A DNA stretch of 5,037 bases. Origin: Deltaproteobacteria bacterium (GTDB lineage: Bacteria; Desulfobacterota; DSM-4660; Desulfatiglandales; Desulfatiglandaceae). Under the pieces are notes generated by a model. It saw nothing but the letters and a program-made list of their open reading frames with translations. It was not told the DNA's origin and ran no database searches. The stretch covers positions 1-5,037 of the forward strand of contig JAOZQV010000288.1 in NCBI GenBank assembly GCA_029932035.1, written 5' to 3'. Positions 1 through 5,037 of this stretch are shown here, piece by piece (positions within the stretch are counted from its first letter, which is position 1; each line of letters begins with the position of its first letter). The translations under genes and the position numbers were made by a program.

Positions 1-1247
1 ATTATCTCTATACCTCCCTTGATGGCGGCGAAACCTGGACAAGGAGGGACCCGAGCGGTTCGCCGGCAGAATGGGCCAGCGTTGCATCTTCTTCTGACGG
101 ATCTATTATTGTCGCTGCTGCCATTGAAGTAGGTCTTTTTCTCTCCACAGACTCAGGAGAAAGCTGGGAGAACGTGGAGCCGGCAATCGGTTCAGACGCA
201 TGGAGGGCAGTCGCCTGCTCATCTGACGGATCTATGATCATCGCCGGACTTGACGGCGGAAGTATTTATATTTCAACAGATTCAGGCCAATCCGGATCTG
301 AGAGTAACGCCGGAACTCTCTGGTCCGCTTCGAATTCCTACGCCTCCTACGTGAACCAGAGATCCTGGTCTGAGTGCAACACCGGGGCCTTCTGGGAGGG
401 CGTAACCGCCTCAGATGATGCGTCAAAACTTGCGGTATGCGCCGAAGAAAGCGCCATTTATACCTCTGATGATGGCGGTTCAAGCTGGACCCTACAGGAG
501 GGCTCAGGGGAAAGGGATTGGTCCTGCATTGCCTCTTCCTCAGATGGGTCCTTTATTATTGCAGGGGTCTGGGGGGGTTATGTCTATACTTCTGCTGATA
601 GCGGCGTGACCTGGACCGAAAGGGATTCATTAGAACAAAACGTGTGGGGGTGTGTCGCTTCATCAAGTGATGGCACGAAATTAGCAGCAGCTTCCGGATA
701 CTTTGGGGGCATCTATACCTCCGGCGATGGGGGCGAAACCTGGAATGAGGTTCCCCTCAGTTTCGTTGCTTCCTGGGCGGACATGGTCTCTTCCTCTGAC
801 GGCAAAAGCCTTATTGCAGCGGCCTATAAAGACGCCATTTACACCAGTGATGATTTTGGCCAGACCTGGACCGAAAGAGATCCTGCCGGAGGGGTGCGGG
901 CATGGACCAATGTGGCCTCTTCTGCGGATGGGGTGAAAGTGGCCGCATGTGCCGAAGACGACTATATCTACACCTCGAATGATGGCGGGAACACATGGAC
1001 CCAGAGAGATCCCACTGGAAGTCCTGAAATGTGGAATGCTATCACCTCTTCGTCTGATGGGACAAAACTGGCTGCGGTCAACATATCCGGTTATGTCTAC
1101 TTCTCCGATGATTCAGGCGCCACATGGGACAAGCTGGGTCCGTCCGGCCCGGACAAGATATGGAGCAACATTGCTTCTTCCGGAGACGGGGATAGACTGA
1201 TCGCCACGGTATTCGGAGGGTATGTCTATACGGGAGAGTATTACTAA
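1..1247 (+). CDS. Asp-box (BNR-like) repeat beta-propeller protein, 5' partial
   Basis: The reading frame is open from the window edge (first full codon at base 3) to the TAA at 1245-1247, giving 414 visible codons; the start lies upstream. The protein is a chain of repeats of the form W-x-x-V-A-S-S-x-D-G-x-x-x-x-A, then G-x-I/V-Y-x-S-x-D-x-G-x-T-W. The S-x-D-x-G-x-T-W ends are Asp boxes, as in sialidases, BNR proteins and Ycf48-like propellers. Nine occur, eight of them good, at an almost constant 42-43 residue spacing, so each unit is probably one propeller blade. The third box lacks its Trp and is followed by extra sequence. No sialidase active-site motif (such as F-R-I-P) is visible, so a binding or scaffold role is more likely than catalysis; this is inference. 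Repeats are rich in Ser, Asp, Gly and Trp, typical of exported proteins, but any signal peptide is outside the window. The GTG at 174 falls inside a repeat and is not a start. The fold call is firm; the function is unknown. Confidence 0.9.
   Translation, partial: YLYTSLDGGETWTRRDPSGSPAEWASVASSSDGSIIVAAAIEVGLFLSTDSGESWENVEPAIGSDAWRAVACSSDGSMIIAGLDGGSIYISTDSGQSGSESNAGTLWSASNSYASYVNQRSWSECNTGAFWEGVTASDDASKLAVCAEESAIYTSDDGGSSWTLQEGSGERDWSCIASSSDGSFIIAGVWGGYVYTSADSGVTWTERDSLEQNVWGCVASSSDGTKLAAASGYFGGIYTSGDGGETWNEVPLSFVASWADMVSSSDGKSLIAAAYKDAIYTSDDFGQTWTERDPAGGVRAWTNVASSADGVKVAACAEDDYIYTSNDGGNTWTQRDPTGSPEMWNAITSSSDGTKLAAVNISGYVYFSDDSGATWDKLGPSGPDKIWSNIASSGDGDRLIATVFGGYVYTGEYY
15..1127 (+). repeat. 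Tandem Asp-box repeats, about 129 bases per unit
   Basis: Asp boxes lie at 15-38, 144-167, 273-296 (degenerate, no Trp), 465-488, 591-614, 720-743, 846-869, 975-998 and 1104-1127. The steps are 129, 129, 192, 126, 129, 126, 129 and 129 bases, so all but one equal 42 or 43 codons. Some units are also close at the DNA level: 21-39 and 726-744 differ at one base in 19, and the stretches starting at 609 and 864 differ at two in 20. This suggests growth by duplication of units, or at least a risk of recombination between them. The last unit ends in Y-V-Y-T-G and stops before a tenth box. Confidence 0.9.
297..395 (+). repeat. Short imperfect direct repeat inside an irregular blade
   Basis: The 27 bases at 297-323 (SESNAGTLW) and those at 369-395 (SECNTGAFW) match at 20 positions and are 72 bases apart, in frame. 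They fall in the one place where the Asp-box spacing breaks, 63 bases (21 codons) longer than normal. The sequence between them is rich in Ser, Tyr and Asn. A partial duplication would explain the extra length, although the offset of 24 codons is not exactly the 21-codon excess, so later small changes must be assumed. Confidence 0.5.
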
Positions 1248-1381
1248 AATGGCTTATACCTAACCCGGATAAACCAGAAAAGAAGTCTCACGCAAAGGGT
1301 TTTGGCCGGCATTTGATAAATCAGACGCATTTGCAAAATCATCAACTTTCAATTTTTCTGGATTGCTCTAAAGGGTGAAAT

Positions 1382-1982
1382 ATGAAAAAACTGTACATGA
1401 TTCTTTTTGGGATTTTGTTCCTCGTATCCTGCTCCGACGATACCGGGACCGTGCCTGAAACCGGAAAGGTGGGTTGGGCCATTGGCTGGGACCAGAACAA
1501 TAATGCCGTGATCCTCAACACCGCCGATAGCGGTCAGACCTGGAAGGTTCAGGGAGACCGGGCTCAATTGGCAGGGAGAATTGTACAGAACCATGGACGG
1601 TGGCGCAAACTGGACCATCGCAGCACCGAATCTGGCAGGTCCCTTTGATTTTGACGATGTCTGCGCCATCAATGCAGACACGGTCTGGGCCGTACTGAAC
1701 CTCAGCGGCGATTCCGGGGGCACCATTTTTCGGGTCAGACTCGAACAGGGCCAGGTACTGTCCGATCAATGGAACCCTCATCCGGGCTATCAATATGAGG
1801 GCATCACCGCCTTTGACAATCAGACCGCCTGGGTGGTGGGGTACCGGAGTATCAGCGTCGATCCAAAACTCCCCGCAGGCGTTATCCTTCACACGAAAGA
1901 CGGCGCGAACTGGACCAGCCAGAAACTGCCCTCAGATGATGTTGAGCTATGGAAGGTCTCCTTTGTGGGAGCGCATCGCTAA
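1382..1982 (+). pseudogene. Broken Ycf48-like / Asp-box repeat lipoprotein gene
   Basis: The 5' part starts at ATG 1382, seven bases after AAAGG at 1370-1374, and encodes a lipoprotein-type signal peptide: Lys2-Lys3, a hydrophobic core at residues 4-16, and lipobox L-V-S-C with Cys17. A W-A-I-G blade strand and one Asp box (1520-1543) follow. That frame then turns into unrelated sequence and stops at 1648. The propeller continues one frame over: T-M-D-G-G-A-N-W at 1590-1613, then two W-A-V / W-V-V-G blades and a shortened box T-K-D-G-A-N-W at 1893-1913, ending at TAA 1980. The first two boxes are 70 bases apart, against about 50 codons per blade later in the same protein. A deletion of roughly 20 or more codons, not a multiple of three, therefore fits better than a one-base error. 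The 3' end also stops at the start of a blade (WKVSFVGA). Ycf48-like proteins are propellers, often exported assembly or binding factors; the role here is unknown. An unusual short functional product from the first frame (88 residues) is possible but unlikely. Confidence 0.75.
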
Positions 1983-2045
1983 AGAGTCAAATCGCGCGGT
2001 CCAGTAGCTGCAGTGTTAAGAATCCGGCCAATTATTCACTGAATT

Positions 2046-2053
2046 AAAAGGAG
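2046..2053 (+). promoter_or_regulatory. Strong Shine-Dalgarno site (AAAAGGAG)
   Basis: A near-ideal ribosome-binding site lies eight bases before ATG 2062. It fixes the start of the following broken gene and shows that translation initiation of that gene has not decayed, even though its reading frame has. Confidence 0.75.
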
Positions 2054-2061
2054 TGAAGAGA

Positions 2062-2418
2062 ATGTCAAGACAACTTTCATTGGGCATCCTGCTTCTGATT
2101 GCGGCATTGATGTTGCCGACATGTTCAAGTAACATCGGTAACGAACCTGCCTGAGATTCCGCGCTGATGTTCTTGGGGCTTGACCGCAAAGATGGAGATC
2201 TCGCTAATTTTGTCGAGCAAGTTTCCACCCCCGGTTCCCCATCATACGGCCAATACCTCTCAATGGAAGAAATCGCCGAGCGGTTCGGGGCAAGTACAGA
2301 GGCAGTGCAAGCCGTTTTTGGATACCTGGAGACGTGGGGAATGAATGAAATAGAATTGGGGTCTTTGAAAGTGGATGCCGTATCAGAGTATTTGAAGGCC
2401 CACCCTCCGGGCTCTTGA
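2062..2418 (+). pseudogene. Truncated S53 (sedolisin/kumamolisin) peptidase: leader and pro-domain only, in-frame TGA
   Basis: ATG 2062 opens a 30-codon reading frame with a lipoprotein-like signal peptide (Arg3, a hydrophobic core, then L-P-T-C with Cys21), ending at TGA 2152-2154. Without any change of frame, the sequence after the TGA up to TGA 2416-2418 encodes a recognisable pro-kumamolisin activation domain: a beta strand LMFLGLDRKD, then D-L-A-N-F-V-E-Q-V, the signature S-T-P-G-S-P-S-Y-G-Q-Y-L-S, E-E-I-A-E-R-F-G, and a helix A-V-F-G-Y-L-E-T-W-G-M. In S53 peptidases this domain folds and inhibits a catalytic domain of about 350 residues carrying the Ser-Glu-Asp triad (S-G-T-S-x-x-x-P). 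Here the protein ends about 20 residues after the helix in unfamiliar sequence (V-D-A-V-S-E-Y-L-K-A-H-P-P) and the next gene begins at once, so the catalytic part is gone. The stop after the leader and the missing 3' part together point to a decayed gene. A freestanding pro-domain inhibitor started at ATG 2167 is conceivable, but it would have no export signal and no clear ribosome-binding site. Confidence 0.75.
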
Positions 2419-2443
2419 ACAAGCGATGGAAGCATCTGTTTAT

Positions 2444-2454
2444 AAGGAAAGGAG
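2444..2454 (+). promoter_or_regulatory. Shine-Dalgarno region deciding the cyclase start
   Basis: AAGGAAAGGAG contains two overlapping purine-rich cores, AAGGA 10 bases and GGAG 4 bases before ATG 2459. The in-frame ATG at 2426 has no such site, and choosing it would put ten extra residues with two charged pairs before the signal peptide. This favours 2459. Confidence 0.7.
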
Positions 2455-2458
2455 TAAA

Positions 2459-3367
2459 ATGAAGAAGCCTTATTTGAACATCGTTAGGTACTTATGTAAG
2501 GAAATGCTCTTCGGTTTCTGTGTGGTGAGCATTATTTTATTGTCTCTTGCGCCCACTGGATGCGACAGCGACACAGGGGCATACAACATAAGCCCGAGAG
2601 ACGCGGCGATCGCAAAGGCCGATGCATGGGAAAAGAAGCGGTATGAGCATATCCTGACGCAAAAAGAAATTCCCGTGTACAGCTACAGGATAATCAATGA
2701 GTTTAACCATGATGAAAGCTCCTTCACAGAGGGGCTGACAATGGAAGACGGTCTCCTCTATGAAAGTGCAGGGCTATGGGATCAGTCCAGATTGGTGGCC
2801 ATTGACATCGGGACGGGAAGGATCGAAAGGAGGCATGACCTTGAATCCCTCTATTTTGCAGAGGGCATTACTGTCCTCGGAGATGAAATCTTCCAGCTAA
2901 CCTACCAGTCCTGCATCGGGTTTGTGTATCAAAAAGACAACTTCCAACTGAAAAGAATCTTTCACTTTCGGCACCAGGGCTGGGGTATCACAGATGATGA
3001 GACTCAACTCATCATGAGCAACGGATCAGCAGCGTTGATCTTTGTGGACCCGGAAACCATGGAGGCAAACAGATCCGTCATTGTTGCCGACCAGACAGGT
3101 CCCGTGTGGAATCTGAATGAGCTTGAGTATATTGACGGTGAGGTCTATGCAAACATCTGGAAAACAACCCTTATCGCAAGGATCTCTCCGGATGCAGGCG
3201 TCGTGACCGGCTGGATAGATATGAGCGGGATTAACCCGGACCCGGCCATTCTCAAAGACCCATTTGTTCTAAATGGTATCGCCTATGACGAGGAAACCGG
3301 TCACATATTTATCACCGGGAAATGCTGGCCAAAGGTCTATGAAATCGAATTGGTGCCTCCCGAATAA
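2459..3367 (+). CDS. Glutaminyl-peptide cyclotransferase, plant/bacterial beta-propeller type, membrane-anchored
   Basis: The 302-residue product should convert N-terminal glutamine of exported proteins or peptides to pyroglutamate with release of ammonia, outside the cytoplasmic membrane. It matches the five-bladed propeller family typified by papaya QC along its full length: S-F-T-E-G-L (residues 88-93), L-Y-E-S-A-G-L-W, F-A-E-G-I-T (133-138), Q-L-T-Y, Q-G-W-G-I-T, I-M-S-N-G-S, L-N-E-L-E-Y, Y-A-N-I-W, V-L-N-G-I-A-Y-D and T-G-K-C-W-P near the end. By spacing, the papaya active-site residues correspond to Phe89, Glu91 (Gln24 in papaya), Phe133, Glu135 (catalytic Glu69), Tyr149 (Trp83), Trp175, Asn220, Trp234 and Lys288. 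The N-terminus has Lys2, Lys3, Arg10 and Lys14, a hydrophobic stretch at 17-32, then A-P-T-G-C with Cys35. That lipobox is imperfect (Pro at -3), so either a lipoprotein or an uncleaved membrane anchor is possible; Asp36 at +2 would favour inner-membrane retention under the E. coli rule. A linker rich in Ala, Lys and Glu (residues 45-70) precedes the propeller. The gene follows the broken protease by 40 bases and precedes the pyrophosphatase by 23. Confidence 0.9.
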   Translation: MKKPYLNIVRYLCKEMLFGFCVVSIILLSLAPTGCDSDTGAYNISPRDAAIAKADAWEKKRYEHILTQKEIPVYSYRIINEFNHDESSFTEGLTMEDGLLYESAGLWDQSRLVAIDIGTGRIERRHDLESLYFAEGITVLGDEIFQLTYQSCIGFVYQKDNFQLKRIFHFRHQGWGITDDETQLIMSNGSAALIFVDPETMEANRSVIVADQTGPVWNLNELEYIDGEVYANIWKTTLIARISPDAGVVTGWIDMSGINPDPAILKDPFVLNGIAYDEETGHIFITGKCWPKVYEIELVPPE

Positions 3368-3376
3368 TACCGCGGA

Positions 3377-3381
3377 AAGGA
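3377..3381 (+). promoter_or_regulatory. Ribosome-binding site of the pyrophosphatase
   Basis: AAGGA lies nine bases before ATG 3391, in the 23-base gap after the cyclase stop. No terminator or promoter-like sequence fits in that gap, which is consistent with read-through transcription from the cyclase gene. Confidence 0.6.
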
Positions 3382-3390
3382 AACTAAACA

Positions 3391-5037
3391 ATGCCATCCA
3401 TTATTGACGAAGTGTTGGTGGTCGGGCACCACGATCCGGATACGGACGCGGTCTGTTCGGCCCTTGCCTATGCAGCTTTTTATGCCTGGCAGACCGGAGA
3501 AAAGGCGGTTGCCTGTCACTTGGATGAACTAAACCGGGAGACTGCGTGGCTGCTGGCTCACCTGGGGCTTCAACCCCCTCGGGCCATCGAGGATGTTTAC
3601 CTGAGGGTGGGGGATGTCATGGTGAGCGATGCACCGACACTTCATACCGATCAAACCCTGCGGGAAGCGGGCCTGCTCATGCAGCGGCACGGTCTGGATG
3701 CCTTGCCGGTGGTGGATACGGAAGGACGTCTCACAGGCATGCTGGCCCGGGGAAAACTGGCGGACCGCTACTTGGCCGAACTGCAGTTGCCCCTGCGGGT
3801 GGACCTGCCCCTGGCCCTGCTCCGTCGCACCCTCGAAGCCGATCTCGTTTCCGGGGACGACACCGTAGTGGTTTGCGGCCACGTCTGCATCGCCACCTTT
3901 GCCGAGACCCATGTACCAAAACGGGTCGGTTTGGGGGACCTGGTGATTGTGGGTGATCAACCGAATGTGCAACAGGCCGCTGTTTTGGCGGGGGCCGGCT
4001 GTCTCGTGGCGACCGATGACGCGCCCGTGTGCAATGAGGCGCTGGCCAAGGCGAAATCCAGCGGCGTGGTTGTTCTCCGTACCCGAAAACCTACTTTTGC
4101 CACTGCCCAGCTCATCCACCAAAGCCTGCCCCTGACCTGCGCCATGGATGAAAACCCGCCCCTGGTTCGAGAAGACGACCTGTTGACATATGCATTTGAC
4201 CAACTTCGCCAATATCATCTGGCCGCCCTGCCAGTGGTCGGAAAAGATGGAATATTAAAAGGCCTCGTGTTGCGCCGTCACCTCGCCGGGCAGAATCGCA
4301 GACAAGTAATCCTGACAGACCACAACCATCCCGACCAGGCCGCGGCAGGGGTTTCGGAAAGTGAAATACTCGCCATCATCGACCATCACAACCTCGGCGG
4401 TCTGCGCACCCTGGCGCCCATTCGAATGATGGTGGACCCCCTGGGAGCCACCTGTACATTGATCGCCGAGCTCTACCGGCGCCATGATGCGCCGATCACA
4501 CCACCCCTGTCCGGGGCCATGCTCGGGGCCATCCTTTCCGACACGGTGGAATTTCGTTCTCCCACGACGACCCCGCGTGACCGAAAAGCCGCCCAATGGT
4601 TGGCCGAAAAAGCCGGTGAGGATATAGGAAGACTGGCCCGCGACATGTTTCGCTCCCGGCTACCCTTTCCGCCTCCGCCCCCCCGCTGGTGGGTACATCA
4701 CGACTGGAAGATTTACCGTTTTGGCGACAAGGAGATCGGCATCGGCCAGACGGAGTTGACGGAAATCGAAAAATGCATGCCCAAGGTAGAGCTATTGCAC
4801 GACGAACTCCGGAAAGCGGCAAAGGAGTCCGGTCTGTTCATGGCCGTACTGGTGCTGACCGACATTCTCGAGAAAAGGAGCCTTCTGCTGGTGAATGCTG
4901 AAAAAGGCCTGGGTCTCGCTGCCCATGCCTTTAGCGCATCGCCGAATGCTTCCGGGTTCCTCGTGCTGCAGGGTGTCATGTCGCGGAAAAAGCAGGTGGT
5001 GCCGCCGTTAGCCGCGGCGCTCAAGGAGATCAGTACC
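3391..5037 (+). CDS. ppaC: Manganese-dependent inorganic pyrophosphatase with CBS-DRTGG-CBS regulatory insert, 3' partial
   Basis: The product hydrolyses cytosolic pyrophosphate to two phosphates and belongs to family II (DHH-DHHA2) pyrophosphatases. It runs 549 codons to the window edge with no stop; the conserved C-terminal S-R-K-K-Q-V-V-P-P-L (from residue 531) shows only a few residues are missing. Order of parts: DHH half 1 with V-V-G-H-H-D-P-D-T-D (His13, Asp17, Asp19 as metal ligands) and L-N-R-E-T; CBS1 about 68-130; DRTGG domain about 150-245 (D-L-V-I-V-G-D, L-V-A-T-D-D); CBS2 about 248-301; DHH half 2 with T-D-H-N (Asp310), I-I-D-H-H (331-333) and L-S-D-T (Asp384); then DHHA2 with D-W-K (Lys440) and G-I-G-Q. 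All expected metal and phosphate-binding residues are present. In characterised CBS-pyrophosphatases the insert binds adenine nucleotides: AMP and ADP inhibit, and ATP or diadenosine tetraphosphate activate. The same control is likely here but is inferred. Oddities are Asp15 where most members have Asn, and a five-proline run (427-431) between DHH and DHHA2. The gene is visibly more GC-rich than the lipoprotein genes before it, suggesting a resident housekeeping gene. Confidence 0.95.
   Translation, partial: MPSIIDEVLVVGHHDPDTDAVCSALAYAAFYAWQTGEKAVACHLDELNRETAWLLAHLGLQPPRAIEDVYLRVGDVMVSDAPTLHTDQTLREAGLLMQRHGLDALPVVDTEGRLTGMLARGKLADRYLAELQLPLRVDLPLALLRRTLEADLVSGDDTVVVCGHVCIATFAETHVPKRVGLGDLVIVGDQPNVQQAAVLAGAGCLVATDDAPVCNEALAKAKSSGVVVLRTRKPTFATAQLIHQSLPLTCAMDENPPLVREDDLLTYAFDQLRQYHLAALPVVGKDGILKGLVLRRHLAGQNRRQVILTDHNHPDQAAAGVSESEILAIIDHHNLGGLRTLAPIRMMVDPLGATCTLIAELYRRHDAPITPPLSGAMLGAILSDTVEFRSPTTTPRDRKAAQWLAEKAGEDIGRLARDMFRSRLPFPPPPPRWWVHHDWKIYRFGDKEIGIGQTELTEIEKCMPKVELLHDELRKAAKESGLFMAVLVLTDILEKRSLLLVNAEKGLGLAAHAFSASPNASGFLVLQGVMSRKKQVVPPLAAALKEIST

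Noticed and set aside
174..1247. GTG 174 as the start of the propeller gene
   Set aside because: The frame is open to the window edge and the upstream codons encode two more good repeats, so the true start is outside the window.
1262..1303. Possible terminator after the propeller gene (AACCC and GGGTT arms)
   Set aside because: The arms are only five bases, the loop is over 30 bases, and there is no proper T-tract after it.
1331..1360. Promoter before the gene at 1382 (TTGCAA as -35)
   Set aside because: No acceptable -10 hexamer lies at 16-18 bases; the region is merely AT-rich.
1795..2007. Overlapping + strand open frame of 70 codons
   Set aside because: It is a shadow of the propeller fragment in the neighbouring frame, which holds the Asp box and W-V-V-G motif; it does not continue that protein.
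2034..2044. Small palindrome ATTCA-C-TGAAT upstream of the broken protease gene
   Set aside because: A one-base centre with five-base arms in AT-rich sequence is expected by chance, and nothing ties it to a known operator.
2152..2200. In-frame TGA as selenocysteine
   Set aside because: The position is just after a lipoprotein leader, where no redox residue is expected. I see no convincing stem-loop at the spacing of a bacterial SECIS, and the gene is truncated downstream anyway.
2426..2458. ATG 2426 as the start of the glutaminyl cyclase
   Set aside because: There is no Shine-Dalgarno site before it, while ATG 2459 has one and begins a normal K-K signal peptide.
3529..4218. Long open frame on the minus strand (229 codons) opposite the pyrophosphatase
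   Set aside because: It lies wholly inside a gene with full family motifs on the + strand. The region is GC-rich, which keeps the antisense frame open, and the product has no recognisable domain.

Overview
The window looks like a bacterial chromosome segment. It carries, left to right on the + strand only, the tail of a large Asp-box beta-propeller protein, two broken lipoprotein genes, an intact glutaminyl-peptide cyclotransferase, and an almost complete regulatory (CBS/DRTGG) family II pyrophosphatase. Good Shine-Dalgarno sites, lipoprotein-type signal peptides and the GC-rich pyrophosphatase suit a Gram-negative or anaerobic lineage. A Desulfobacterota-like (deltaproteobacterial) host would fit a CBS-type Mn-pyrophosphatase next to a plant-type glutaminyl cyclase, but this is a guess from gene content and not a sequence match.

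Layout. Positions 1-1247: C-terminal 414 codons of a protein made of roughly 43-residue repeats, each ending in an Asp box; the N-terminus lies outside the window. Positions 1248-1381: gene-free spacer with no terminator or promoter I can defend. Positions 1382-1982: a second, different Asp-box protein (Ycf48-like, lipoprotein leader) broken by a frameshift, with about half a blade missing at the break and an abrupt 3' end. Positions 2062-2418: leader and pro-domain of an S53 (sedolisin/kumamolisin) peptidase, with an in-frame TGA after the lipoprotein signal and no catalytic domain. Positions 2459-3367: a full-length five-bladed propeller glutaminyl cyclase, membrane-anchored. Position 3391 to the window end: CBS-DRTGG-CBS inorganic pyrophosphatase lacking only its last few residues; its start is 23 bases after the cyclase stop, so the two may be co-transcribed.

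How they fit together. The first four genes all concern exported or surface-attached proteins: two beta-propeller scaffolds, a secreted protease and an enzyme that caps N-terminal glutamine. Two of the four are decayed although their ribosome-binding sites and signal peptides are still good, so this reads as an accessory stretch undergoing recent gene loss beside a housekeeping gene (ppaC). I do not see an undescribed defence or mobile system. The points most worth following are the decayed pair, the irregular insertion in the large propeller, the Trp-to-Tyr change in the cyclase active site, and the proline-rich hinge of the pyrophosphatase.
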